The position numbers and the translations under genes were made by a program. Below, one piece after another: positions 49,441 to 61,231 of a stretch of 64,000 bases of DNA. This stretch comes from Cloeon dipterum. Taxonomy: Eukaryota > Arthropoda > Insecta > Ephemeroptera > Baetidae. The stretch's first letter is position 1. Each line of letters starts with the position of its first letter. Under the pieces are notes generated by a model, which did not search any database, had not been told where the DNA came from, and saw only the letters and a program-made list of their open reading frames with translations. The stretch is from the NCBI RefSeq assembly GCF_949628265.1, contig NC_088786.1:28479681-28543680 (forward strand), in the 5' to 3' direction.

Positions 49441-51090
49441 TTGGTTTTCAAAATCATCATATTGAGCACCGAAATCCAGAAGCGAGCAGTGGTTAAAAGC
49501 CCCATTGATTTCAGCCGGACCTCTTTTGATCAGCGCAGACGGACGACGCCGCCGAGAACCCCTATCCGACGAATTTCGTGCTGCCGCCCTGCTAGATAAT
49601 TCTCCCTGCTCAACTCTCTCTCAATTCTGTCATAAAAGAAGACACAATCAAAACTAAAATAATTAAAGTTTTCTAGTTTTTTTCTGGCAACGATATAATA
49701 AAAGAGAGAATTTAATGAGAATTTATGAGAAACTAATTCGTGAAAGCCAAGCCGGTAGTGCTTCAATCTATAAACCAACCAAGAATCTGCACCAGGGTGG
49801 AGAACATTAAATTCACCGCTTGAATAGTATTTTCTCCACTATTTATTTCTTTTAAATAGCTTTCTTCCCCCTAGAAGCATTTCAACCGTGAGTTCAATGA
49901 GTGGTTCGAGAGCTGTTTACTGCTTAATTTTACATAATCTCAATTTCATTGTATTATTTATTTATTCTCCATTCAAGATACGATTAAATTAAAAAATAAA
50001 CAAGAACAAAGTTAAAGCCTGATCGTAAAGATTTTTTTATTAATCAAATAATGTACCATATTTGACTTATTTGGAAAAATAAATTTACTCTCATTTTCGT
50101 TTTTAAATTATTCATTTAAAAAATCATTTGGTCAAGATCAAGATATATTTTATATCAGTTGAAAATGAAAGTTATCATTTTGAAATAAAAATTTATTTTT
50201 GAGTTTACTAAACAATATTCGTGCAGGTTTTTAATTCCACTTTCATGATGAGTGTATTTCGGACGGAAACTGGGAATTCCCAATGGTCTCCGAAATTACG
50301 GCGAGACAAAGAAATTTTTCTGGAGCTGGACGATACCTAATTTTTATTTGTGTGGCAAAAGTTTTGTGATAATATGCAAATAATTGGTTATGCGTGCAAA
50401 AAAATCAAAATTGTTAATGGACAATAATTCTTAAAGTATAAATATCGAAATAAAAAATTAAACGCCAAATTAATAAGTTGAACTTTTAAAATTAGCAAAA
50501 TGGCTAATTGTAAGCTCTGCGTACAGTACAAGAAGGTGTTAGTTAATGTCAATGATAGTTTGCCTTTCTGAATTAATCCACACAGAGCTTAGCCAGTCAT
50601 TTAGTTTAATTTTGAATTATTACCTATTCTCTGTACATTTTAAGTTTCCAATATGGTTTGACTTCAACAAATATCTGAGATTTTTACTCCTGTTTGTACT
50701 TACATGCTTATTTTCCTCGCTGATGTGGAGAGCGCTATCAACATATAGACTTAAACTATAGGGAATGTCTTGAAATACTTTTATGTAATCAAACTTTTTA
50801 ACTATGACTAAAATTTTCATATGACGAAAAACAATTAATTAATAATAAATTGACTGATGTTGATGTTCAATCAATTCAGTCAATTATTTAGTCATAGATA
50901 TAGACTTGATCAGTTTCTAACGCGAATTGATATTGAAATAAAAATGCATGCGACTAATTGATATATACGTAAAAAATTGGAATGTATGTCATTTTTATTA
51001 ATCATAAATTGCCTTATCATATATATCGACTTATTACATCGTTTTTAGTACCATGAATCTCCATTGTTCATCAGTCAGATCATCACAATT
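49441..51090. other. AT-rich intergenic DNA between the elongase side and Cyt-b5-r
   Basis: No recognisable gene or repeat. Hydrophobic short ORFs (for example 50546-50761) reflect T-rich codons and lack context. Confidence 0.35.
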
Positions 51091-51096
51091 TTTATT
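51091..51096 (-). promoter_or_regulatory. Poly(A) signal (AATAAA on minus strand) of Cyt-b5-r
   Basis: The plus-strand TTTATT here reads AATAAA on the minus strand, about 205 bp beyond the Cyt-b5-r stop codon. It is the nearest canonical hexamer. Confidence 0.5.
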
Positions 51097-51299
51097 GGTT
51101 ACGTGACTTTTGTTATGTACGAAATTCTTAGATTAACATCGAATTATACGAGAAAAACAGGAACAAGGAAGCACCAGCGCTAAAATAAATGAGCGCACAC
51201 CTATAGGAAGTAATGCAAGACTGATTTTCAGAGAAAAATCTATTTATAAAAGTCTCAGGAGGATACCGAAATTTGGCAAGTTGTCAAACGGTAAAAAAT

Positions 51300-54200
51300 T
51301 TACAGCATCTTTTTCTCCCTCTCCTCGGGTGGTACAGGGTTAGGCTCGTTCCTGGCGAGCTGCTGGAACTGAGAGCTGACGAGCGGAATGGCGCCATCCA
51401 CTCTGTACCTGATGCCGAAATCGGCCAGGGTCTGCTCCAGGATGGGGTACATCTGGCGCAGGCGGAAGTGGTCCACGGTGGGCATCAGGTGGTGCAGCGT
51501 GTGATGCCCAAAGTTGCACAGCACCAGCACAAAGTGCCACCAGCTGCCGGAGCTGGAGATGTCGCCGTCGGTAGACACGCTGACGCCGTTCAGGTCGCCG
51601 CGGTCGATCACGCAGTCCACCTGCGCCAGGCCCCAGTCGCGGTCTTTTCGCGTCGCGTCGCCGTCGTGAACCACCTCAGGGTGGTGGTGGCCGGCGTTGA
51701 TGCTTGTCAGGGAGTAGACGAAACTCGCGGTTAACTGCAAAAGAAAAATAAAGTGAATAAAAATCTGGACCTGATTGATCATTAGATTTTGTAACTACAG
51801 ATCATTATCTGCGGATTAAAGGAACAATCGCTGATTAAAACAAAGCTTTTCATTAAAAAAAACTCTGAAATCGTTAAGGATGAAGCCTTGTTATTCATTT
51901 CCTATCAAATACAAGGATTAAAATCAAATTACCAATACTATATCAGATGATTGGAGAAAAAATTTAATTACGTTAATAGCTATTCCTTCTGTAAATTGAA
52001 GCTTGCAGCTTAGAAAAAATTTGGGGTAAATTTGTGCCAAGTTAGAAAAAGAAAACAAAATATTTTAAAGAGGAATTTACGGCATTGTTCTTGTAAAGAA
52101 ATCAGAAAAAAGCAAAAATTATTGCAATACAATGACGGTATTCTTGTATTCTTTTTATTATATTTTTTTTCAAGAAATGCCCTCCACGTGTTGGTCTTGA
52201 TTGTTATTATCATTATTTTTTTAACTTCTGCGTTCAGCAATCTCGTGGGCCATAAGACCACCAGGTCCCAAAAAACACCGCCGAATGGATAACATAGGAC
52301 CCGAATGGCCGTAGAGGAGCTCGGGCCCAAGTTAGCAATCTTTTCGCTTCCCCGCACCGAGGTCTTTGATTGAAACGCCAGACATTTGTCCCTAAAGCGG
52401 CTAGAAAGGTGCGAAAAGTGTCGAGTCGGCGCCGGTGCACCTCCCGCCAACCCATTGAGCTTTTTGAGCATGTCAAATCGCTTAATTATATAACCACCCT
52501 TTGCGATCACTGACGCTATTATGCTAAAATATCATCCATTGCTTTGACACTCCTAAGAATGCGAGCAAACTGGCACATGGAAAAAATATATCTCTTAAAT
52601 AGTGAAACGAATTTTCTGCTTCAGAGCTAAAAAAAGAAAAGCATTTTGTTATGTTAATTTATCATATAAATTTATGATTTCAGCTTATCAGCCTTTTTTG
52701 ACGTTATTTCATTCAAGCCTAGTTACCTAATAGTTAAATTGTTATAAAAATTAACTCACAATCATAACGGGCCAAAGGTAGAGACTTGCGGGCGACACTA
52801 GGCCCATAGCGGCGGGCACGAGCAGGGCTGAAAGGTCGTTGAGGTCAGGACCATGCGAGATCACCCTTCTGGCGAACTCGGAGGGGAACATCAGGGCGTA
52901 GACGATAGGACTAATCAGCCAGCTGGCGTATCTTTCGAGCACGTTCTTCTCAGGACGCGGCAGCCAGGGCAGCCACGGCTCAAGCAGAGATACCTCAAGG
53001 TCAAGCACGCTGTTCGGGTACAGGTGGTGGCTCAGGGTGTGGTAGATGCGGAAGTGCTTTGCTGACAGCATGCTCAGGTTCACGTAATAGCGACGCCACT
53101 CGTTCCGCATATGCACAAAGTTGTGCGCCGCGCCTGTGTTGCAATCCGTATTTTAATTATAGCTATATAACAATTAAATATAATAACAGAGCAGCCACTT
53201 ATCTCAATTGTATTTTAATCGTTTCCATAAGTTACGCGTATGCAATTAAAACGACGACACATGTGATTTTTTGTATGATAACAATAATTTAAAAGGTTCA
53301 ATGCCTCTGCTTCTTTCAAGGATTTGGAATGGCTGAACAGTTACTAATTATATATACTATACTTAATATTTTTAAAGGCATTAAATCAGCAGACATGTCT
53401 GGAGTGCACAACCGAAATAAAAAAATGCGTTTCAGGTATATTTTGTCAAATTTTGAATATTTTCAAGGGCTTTGAAGATGTTGAACTTGAAAGAATCATT
53501 AACTCACAAACAGTGAACGCAAGCAAGACTCCAGCGAGCATGGCGAAGTCGATTGATGACTTGTACGCACTGATAAGGGTGCAAACGACGAAGGCGGAAA
53601 ATAGTGAGTCGGTGACTAGTTTTGACTCTGCTGACGGACCCTTGAGCTGCGATGTGGAGAATTTCTGCAGGACTCGCGTCTTGAACGTGTTGTAGAACCC
53701 GTCCGGTAGGAACGTGTATGGTGAATTTCTATACAGTAAAATTTTCATCATAAAACAAATTTTAGAGCTCCAATAACTTACTCATATTAAATATATTAAT
53801 TTGATCAAATAAAAATCCAACGTCGTAAAATTAGTCGAATAAATTTTTTCTAAACCTGTACGGAGTAGAATCTTACTTGAATTAAATTAATAGTTTCAAA
53901 TTGGTCTTTATAATGGTTCAAAGGGCTATTTTGCCCTATACTTAATAAGAGTTGAGAAACAGATCATTCTTTGAAGTCGTAAGTTGATCAAACTTATAAG
54001 GTTTTCAATAAATCCGAGTTTTTTTTGCTCTTTTTATCCCTGTCCGAGGACCGGAGGACCGGGAAGGGCGCGCACTGCACTAGCACGAATGCTGAAACCC
54101 GGGTCCCAATAACACCGCGAACGGATAACATGGGCGCACCAGGCCGCACAGGGACCCAGCCCACTCAAGGGCCACTTGCCTCCGCACCGAGGACCGCATT

Positions 54201-55051
54201 GAAACGCCAAAGCACGCATGCTGGAAAGGTGCAAACCAGCAAGTAGCGAGTCGGCGCCGGTGCGCCTCCCAGCCCGTTGAGCAATTTGAGCAATTCGAGT
54301 CACTAAACTAACCACTTTTGGCCATTTCTGACATTGGGTAGCCAGTATTAGATCTCTGAACTGCTCAAATACCTCTCATTGCTTTGACACTCCTGAGAGT
54401 GCCTTAACAATGCGAGCCAAAGGGCTGGTTCAATTAAGTAAAGTAAAGTAAAGTATGAAATTCCTATTTGTTGTTTTGCAATTGAAAAACGGACTTCATC
54501 TTCCTTCCGCTGTCATTTATTTCTCATTTCAACCTAAGATTTTATGAAAAAAAACGTAATTAAATAAAAATAGAATACATAATTGATAATTCTATGACAA
54601 CGCGCAATTCAATCCTCTTAAAAAAAAAATTCGCCTACCTGCGTTCACTGATCGGGCGCACTTTGTACTTGTCCAGCATGGCACGTGGCAAGCTGGTCAG
54701 GTGGTGCACCTCGAAGGCCTCCGTGATGTCCGTCCCCTATAATTAAGTAAATTATCTACATGATCGCACAGGTCTTTATTGGCATATATATATTTATTGA
54801 TTTTACTATGTACTGTTGCAACGCTTTTTTTCATCGAGTTACACCTTAGTAAGCTGGAGCCAGTCGGCGCCGCCAGGATGCGAGTCGACGAAGGTGGAAA
54901 AGTCGTAAAGGTGGTCGTGAATTCGCCAGAGGCCGTGGGCGCCGTCGTCCTTGCGCCGTCCCTCTAGCCAGCTGATCGACGACTTGGCCCAGATGTCGCG
55001 GTTGCTTGGATACTTCCATAGACCAGGGAAACTCGAGCCGCGAGGGGCCAT
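51300..55051 (-). CDS. Cyt-b5-r: Cytochrome b5-related protein: cyt b5 / fatty-acid desaturase fusion, complete
   Basis: Five minus-strand exons join in phase: 54845-55051, 54639-54736, 53508-53728, 52760-53133 and 51300-51734 (stop 51300-51302), 444 aa. Residues about 25-100 are a cytochrome b5 heme domain with HPGG at 58-61 and the second heme histidine in EAFEVHH (80-81). The remainder is a membrane desaturase/hydroxylase with the three histidine boxes HNFVH (179-183), HTLSHH (207-212) and HHTLHH (377-382), plus hydrophobic segments between them. In this family heme b5 feeds electrons to the di-iron site in the ER, and the exact substrate is not established. The start is the first in-frame ATG downstream of a TATA-type promoter at 55155. 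Two introns carry copies of the same SINE-like repeat. The gene is tail-to-tail with the elongase. Confidence 0.92.
52245..52575 (-). repeat. SINE-like dispersed repeat, copy 1, in Cyt-b5-r intron 4
   Basis: It shares blocks with 54022-54420, including CGAGTCGGCGCCGGTGC, CCGCACCGAGG, TTGAAACGCCA and ATTGCTTTGACACTCCT. The copy lacks the A-rich end seen in the other two. The minus strand is taken as sense because copies 2 and 3 end in A-rich runs on that strand. Confidence 0.6.
54022..54420 (-). repeat. SINE-like dispersed repeat, copy 2, in Cyt-b5-r intron 2
   Basis: The longest of three copies. Its minus-strand 3' end is GGTCCTCGGACAGGGATAAAAAG followed by A-rich sequence. It shares the GAGGACCGGGAA...GCGCGCAC and CGCATGCTGGAAAGGT blocks with copy 3 (60280-60440). 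A tandem AGTAA run adjoins at 54438-54457. No clear tRNA-type A/B boxes were found. Confidence 0.6.
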
Positions 55052-55128
55052 GCCGCCTGCGAACGTTCACCAAAACTCGTTTTGCGTTTTGATTTCCAAA
55101 AAAAGGCTATTAAATTTTATCCGACACA

Positions 55129-55160
55129 TGAGCTCAACCGAAAGCGCGTGCCGGTTTATA
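55129..55160 (-). promoter_or_regulatory. TATA promoter of Cyt-b5-r
   Basis: On the minus strand TATAAA lies at 55160-55155, and a TCA initiator-like triplet has its A at 55129, 31 nt downstream. This gives an unspliced leader of about 78 nt before the ATG at 55051. An out-of-frame ATG directly at the initiator would start a short upstream ORF if transcription begins slightly earlier. Confidence 0.45.
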
Positions 55161-57554
55161 GCCTCCACATATTTCGACGAAATATAGACACATGTCATGT
55201 ACCAGTTTGACGTCTGACTGACCCACAAATTTTTCGAAAGGTTTTAACTGGTGAAGTGTCGAATGTTTAAAAAAATCATTTCTCGGCTTTTTTTTGAATT
55301 GACCCCATAATAATATTTGTATGACTTGTTTCACTGCTAGAACGAATGAAACGCAACAAAACCTCCATTGGGTAATCTTATAGGTGTATACCGTTTATAA
55401 TTTATCTATGTCCCAATTAATATTGCCCTGCCTCGTGGGAGGATTTTCACGCTCGCCGTATTCATATTGTAGAATGGCCGCAACGTTGCCGCATAGATGG
55501 AAGGCAGAAATCGCAACTATGAACACTTTAAATGAGTGTTGCTGTAGCGGTTCCCGAACACTCACATTGCCAACAGAAAATCGCAGACGTGTAATTCCAC
55601 TTAAATTGCTACGTAAGTTAGTTACGAATATTGTTGCAATTACCATTAAAATGATGACCTTGAGCGCACGAATGAGTGATATATAGACTGCACCCTCCGC
55701 ATGTCAAATCTGGCAAACGATTCTGAATTTATTATTTTTCTTACGTAAATCACGATCACCTTGAAACCTGAATGTGTTTCTATTGGTTGAAAGTGATTTA
55801 AGAGGTTCGCCACTATTTTCACCATGATTATCTCCGAATCTATGCCTTGCGGCGAATCAGAACCTGTGCGTAAACGAGTCCGCAGTTAGCATTTATTTGG
55901 CTCATGCACTTGAATGATTTAATCGAATTGAGAGTTTCCTGCTTGTCGCCCGTCACTAAAATAACGCGCGTGCTCAAAAATCTCATGATTCCTGGAGTGG
56001 CTTTGTATTTGTACCCAAGCACTTCCGAAGGTTGCGCTTAAAGAGAAGATTTTATTTGCACGCTCTGAAAAACATTCGCATGATGCTGCGTAAATAGGCT
56101 TTCAAAAAAATGTCCTGAATGCTAATTACTTATGCAGAGAAAGGAGTGTTTCAGTTGATATAAGAAAAAGTATCATAGTACCATCATTAATCTGTACTTT
56201 CACGTTAAAATATTGCTTTTAACGCTTCTTTTATTATTCTTGCTCCGAGTCAAATACAATTTTTTAAATTTATTTGTGTTTTGCTAAATTGAGCAACGGC
56301 ACTGATAAAATGAATGCAAAAGCCATTTCAGTATTACATAAAAAATCCTATCAACTAAATATTCTTTGAGATTTAAATTTAATTTTTGTCAGATTTGTCA
56401 GACAACATTGGACAATAGGCGCACTTAATTGCAAGATGCAAATAAATCTCGGGGTAAGAATTTCCTTCCATGGTTGCTACTCTATATGTTGTTAACATAA
56501 TCTAGGTTCTGGAGGTTCTGGCTCTCACAGAGTTTGCGAGATACATAGCTAATTATTCGAAAAATGGGGCGCTGCGTTTAAAAAACTAAAAGTCACGCAC
56601 ACTTCTTGACTTTGGCGATATCGATTTCGACACATAAGCAGATACATGAATTTCCTATAATATTACAAAAAATGGAAAGGGTAACCGCAAAACTCGCCTC
56701 GAACACGTCCTTGTCTGGAGCAATAAACATTATAGTTCTGGTATAATCTCTATCGGCCACACTGTGGAGCAAAAAGCGAGTGCGCCGCTATTACAGCCAC
56801 ATTTTTTGCACGTGCTTATTCAAGTGACGCGACGGAAAGTCCTTGCTCTTTTTTCCTCTTGATGCACGTGGCGAATTTCGAGTGTATGAGAAAAAGGTGG
56901 TTGCGAATCGACGAGTAATCCTGCGTTGCCTATTGTGACAGACACCACCTTTTGTGCGTCTGTCAGGTGCATGCAACTCTTGAGACATGAGTTACAATTG
57001 TATACGATTGAAGCATACAGGATGGGATGTGTAAACGTAAAATTGCAATCGAGAATATTGACGCGGGGGCAAAAAGTGCCACCGTCGTCATGGCTCGTAC
57101 TTGCATTTAAAAATCAATTTTCCTCCTTTCAGTGATGCGCACCAGGACATTGAAAATTTGCTTCGCACTGAGGGCACCTTCATATTTTTGCCAAGGTTTT
57201 TGCAACTATTTTTTTTTGTTTGTCAAGGCTCTGCAATTTTAATATCGCCCGCTCCAATCTTTTTCAATTCACTGCTCACGTTCAACGCGTTAATTGCTAT
57301 TATGCTCATTGCTCATCATCGCAATATATGCAAATTTACAGCACGCTCTTAGCGAGTTTATGTAAATACATTTTTTTGCGTGTGACTGCTCGCAAATCCA
57401 AGGTAATATCACTTGATTACGAGGCAGTGAAATTTCGAAGGGCGCTGCTAAGAGTAGAGTTTTACGTAATCCAAATTGCACGTGTGCACTGCTTCAGTTG
57501 CTATAATGATTGTAATTCTAAATTGAAATAAAATCACTGTTTTACATTAAGAAA
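55161..57554. other. Intergenic DNA upstream of Cyt-b5-r
   Basis: Mostly AT-rich. It holds two protein-like minus-strand stretches (55395-55700 and about 55866-56036) reported under findings. The rest shows no recognisable gene, RNA or repeat. Confidence 0.3.
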
Positions 57555-57853
57555 AAGGGCTGGGCATGGGTATTAAGCGGTTTTTACAGCTAGTTTCTCC
57601 CGCATTTTTGGTGCCCATGAAAAATTAGATTTAAAATGTTAAAAACAACTCAAAAACCATGAGTCAACAAAAAGTAATAATAAAGTCAAAAGTATTAATA
57701 AAGTAATAAAGGTTAATAATAATAACCAAAACCCTGTTTTCCTCTCCATATAGGGTATTTATTCAATACTATTTTCATGAGGTGCAAAAAACCGCAAAAA
57801 AAAAAACACTGCACTGCAAGTTTGGGAATCTCCCCGGGAAATACCAAGCCCTG
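57555..57853. mobile_element. hAT-type MITE, copy B
   Basis: Homologous to 48614-48930 over nearly its whole length. It starts AAGGGCTGGG (a decayed CAGGG end) and ends CCAAGCCCTG, the reverse complement of CAGGGCTTGG. The subterminal GCGGTTTTT and AAAAAACCGC are inverted. The flanking octamers no longer match, so this copy is older or rearranged. It has no coding capacity. Confidence 0.7.
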
Positions 57854-59700
57854 ATTGATGCACATGGTCTGTGCAAAGTTAATCCATCCAGCGCGAACAT
57901 CAGCACTGCCGCTTAAAAGACAAGGCCAAGAAGAGCACATACTCGTACCAGTTTTGCTCTGATCATAATCTATTTTTAGAAAAGGTGGAAAACAAATGAG
58001 ACGCATTTTATTCTTTTTTTGTGGCGCATTTTTTCCTGCTTAACTCATTTGACTTTATTAAAAACTACGATTTTGATAATCAAAAGGCACGATTTGAAAT
58101 AAATAGAATCGAAATTGTTGTGTTTGAAAGAAGTAATTATTTATTAATAAACAATGGAGTCTTCAACACGCCATACTCGCATGAACTGCGTAAAAGTTTC
58201 CCTACGATTTTAATATTTGTCACGGTCATTGATATTGCAGAAGATATTTAATTGTTCAATGCTTCATGATCCATTATTTTGTGTCTGCTGAGAGGATTGA
58301 GTGAGACATTGATTGCTTTTAATCATAATGCGTCATAAATATAACATCTAGAAAAATCAGAATTGAATTAAAAAGGGCGAACAGGAGAGTCACACGAATA
58401 AAAATTGAATCCTACGGAGCATGGAAAAATAATGCTTTGCATGAGTTAGTTTTGAAAATTCTGCACCTGGAAGTGCTTTGATAAAGTTAGGCCCATTTAA
58501 AATTATCTTTTTGTAGAGTGAACCTTAGACGATTAAACGCAAGCATTTTCATGCTTGGATTCCACGACGTATAAATTCCTTGGCGCTATTATACTAAATT
58601 GCCCGTAGAAAAATCAGACACAGGTATTTTGATGAGATGAATATATTTTTGCGTAATTTATCATTTTTGGCCGCAAAAATGAAATTTAGCAAGAGCTGCA
58701 AAAAGCACAATTTTTGCAGTATGAAAAATTTAAAAAAATATCTACATATATTGGCTGGACTTGTAATGTTTTTTTCAAATAAATATAATTTTATAAAAAA
58801 TCAAACTATTATTTTCGGAAAGAGTAAAAATACTAAAAAATTTGGTCGACTTGAGAAATAGGTAAACTCGATAATTTAATATATGATTTCGGAATATGTG
58901 CGCTCCTTGCTCTGCGCACAGTTTTAAACTCTACAAATCTTTTGTGAGAAACTTAAAAGCTTGCCTTACACAGACCCGCAATGAAATAAATTTAAGTCTA
59001 AAAGTAATCGTTTAAGTTTACACTGGCAGTAATGACTACGACTCTATTAGCATCATGGAGTTGCATTATCTAAATAAATTGTGTAGTCTTACCTGTCACA
59101 CTATTATTCGGCGTGACCAGCGTCTGTGAACTGCTCAAAGCCTTCGCATTGATTGAGATCCTAAATATGAAGCAGTTAATTTGGCGGGGAAACCTCTCTC
59201 TCGACCGAGGTAAAAATTATGATCGAATTTGCCGGTTCTTGAATGGTGTTTGCCATAGGACTTGTCTGGCGCGCCCCTCCATTCCTTGGTCTCGTCGACT
59301 ACGCGACCGGCCCTGAGAGATACCCTAGCAGGCATTTTTTGGCAATTTTATTAGATGGCTGCAACGCACTCTTTTTTGGCTTGATGTCGGCATATTATGG
59401 CTAAATTATATTAACTTTCAGGTCATTTCAAACTACTTTAATTTGAATCAAGGTATATCTATAGCAAAAATTATTCAATTTTTTATTTTTATTTTTCAAG
59501 ATCTGATATATAAAACTTCGAGTAGTGTACGTATACGCTGTTGTTTATCAAGACATTTTAGTGCAATAGTAAAAATCCAATTCAAAATTATTGTACAAAA
59601 AGGGAAAGAGGCAGTGTCTCATTGTCAGACGTGACCAGCTATAGGGACAATTGTCTGCTTCTCGCTCTTCAATTTATTAGTTAGTGTTGAATAACCGTAT
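57854..59700. other. AT-rich intergenic DNA
   Basis: Only short Lys/Asn/Phe-rich ORFs typical of AT-rich sequence. No RNA gene or repeat was recognised. Confidence 0.35.
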
Positions 59701-59719
59701 TTACTCTCGCCTTATACAG

Positions 59720-59950
59720 AGTCTATTCCGCCAAATCAACTAGGCTTTGTAAAGGGGAGGTCAACCTTGCAGGTATTGCCTGATTAACGAAATTAACACT
59801 TTCGTCTATGTTTAATAAAACGCCACTATGTACGCTCACTTTCTTGACACACGATTAGAAAGGCTTTCGATTCCGTGATACTAGAAGGGTTTCATAGGTT
59901 AGTTAGTTCGAGCCGTTCGAGCAAACTTTCTTTTAGCGAGCTAAACTAGC
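59720..59950 (+). mobile_element. Decayed non-LTR retrotransposon reverse-transcriptase fragment
   Basis: One plus frame gives PPNQLGFVKGRSTLQVLPD. A second, after stops and a shift, gives TIRKAFDSVILEGFHRL. These correspond to the Q-GF-KGRST and the metal-binding F-KAFD-V (motif A) blocks of LINE reverse transcriptases, in the right order and spacing. The frame is interrupted and the element is dead. Its relation to the 20.3-kb fragment cannot be tested, because they cover different parts of the domain. Confidence 0.65.
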
Positions 59951-60279
59951 TTGACTAGAATTTCCTTACTGTTCACGATGCGCCGCTGCCTCAAAATTTT
60001 AGCGGCTGACAAGACCCATAACTTTGAATAATATTCAAGCAGCAAAAAATTGTCTATATTGTTTTTATTTTTTTCGAATCTGACCGATGGCTTACATGGC
60101 TGGCATAGCTCAGCCAAATTTTAGTCATGGGGCGGATGGTGACCTAAGAATAACCGGCTTGCGTGGCAGACAATTCTGGTTGAGTAAATTAGTTAAAAAA
60201 ACATATTTTTGAAATTCGCCCATGATTTTAATAATTACATGGTTAACAAAAAATACTGACTTTTTATTTTTATTTTTTA

Positions 60280-60551
60280 ACCCTTTCCGAGGACCGGGAA
60301 ATGCGCGCACTTTGCTAGCACTGAACGAGCCACATGCCTCCGCACCGAGGACTTTATTGAAACGCTAGACATTCGTCCCGTCATGCTAATCGCACGCATG
60401 CTGGAAAGGTATGCAAACCAGCAAGTAGCGAGTGAATTGGCCTAGATGAGCTATTAGAGTCGGCAAGGAGTCTTTCCAGGCGGTCACCCATCCAATCTAC
60501 CGACTATACACGCATGTTGCTTAACTTCGGTGACCTATCGAGAGAACCGGT
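60280..60551 (-). repeat. SINE-like repeat copy 3 joined to a 5S rRNA-derived segment
   Basis: On the minus strand, 60551-60476 matches 5S rRNA: ACCGGTTCTC, GGTCACCGAAGTTAAGCAAC and, after 22 nt, GGATGGGTGACCGCCTGG, the 5S box C. The element then runs through about 40 nt of linker into the same body as copies 1 and 2, and ends in GGTCCTCGGAAAGGGTT followed by an A-rich tail. That order (5S head, unique body, A-rich end) is the plan of 5S-derived SINEs (SINE3 class). It is not a functional 5S gene, since the 5' and 3' ends of 5S rRNA are missing. Confidence 0.65.
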
Positions 60552-61140
60552 TTATCCAACATCCTAGACTTTCGAGCAAACATTTAGATAAATTCCATTT
60601 TAGATTTATTATTATTTTATGTATGAGACACCGACGGTGTACAACACATGAAATATATCTTGTTACAAAATAGTTAGGAATTATTTTATTATATATTTAA
60701 CAGCTTGGAATAGCGTAATAGTGCTATTTTTACATTTGAGCAAATGATACGTCATACATATCTAACCACAAGTTCTTATTTAGATTTATCTTTATGTATG
60801 TTTTAATTGTTTTTTAGCCCTATAATAATAACCTAATTAATTTACCTTAGGAAATTTACATTGGAAAAATGAAAATGATATTATGATTGTTATATTTTGA
60901 TCAAACATTTACATAATAAATATTTATACAGAGATCAAGAGCTATTTCACTTTAAATTTACGCATTTTAATCATTTTCATAGGTTGCAATAAAAACGTGT
61001 AATATTTTTTAATTTATAAAATTTATATTATATGGAGTTTAGTGGAAATATCACTATCATTTCAGTGTCTTTTCACGTAATGTCATAAAGTTATCAAAAT
61101 TAATAATAAGATAAAAAATAGCCCCTAAATAAATGGGTTG
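60552..61140. other. AT-rich intergenic DNA
   Basis: No feature recognised. Very AT-rich without an ORF of interest. Confidence 0.35.

Positions 61141-61141
<1 letters not shown>

Positions 61142-61218
<77 letters not shown>
61142..61218. repeat. TA dinucleotide microsatellite
   Basis: About 38 uninterrupted TA units, about 380 bp upstream of the Parg start codon. The true length in the organism may differ, because such runs are prone to assembly and replication slippage. Confidence 0.9.

Positions 61219-61231
<13 letters not shown>

Noticed and set aside
51273..51734. 153-codon plus ORF antisense to the last Cyt-b5-r exon
   Set aside because: Antisense shadow. The minus frame carries the histidine box and splices in phase.
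55866..56036. TGDKQET motif suggesting a P-type ATPase exon
   Set aside because: The short motif resembles the P-type TGDK-ET box, but no DKTGT, TGES or neighbouring transmembrane exons were found, so the family call is not supported.
60476..60551. Functional 5S rRNA gene
   Set aside because: Only the middle of 5S is present. The 5' and 3' terminal stem halves are missing, and the sequence runs into a dispersed-repeat body.
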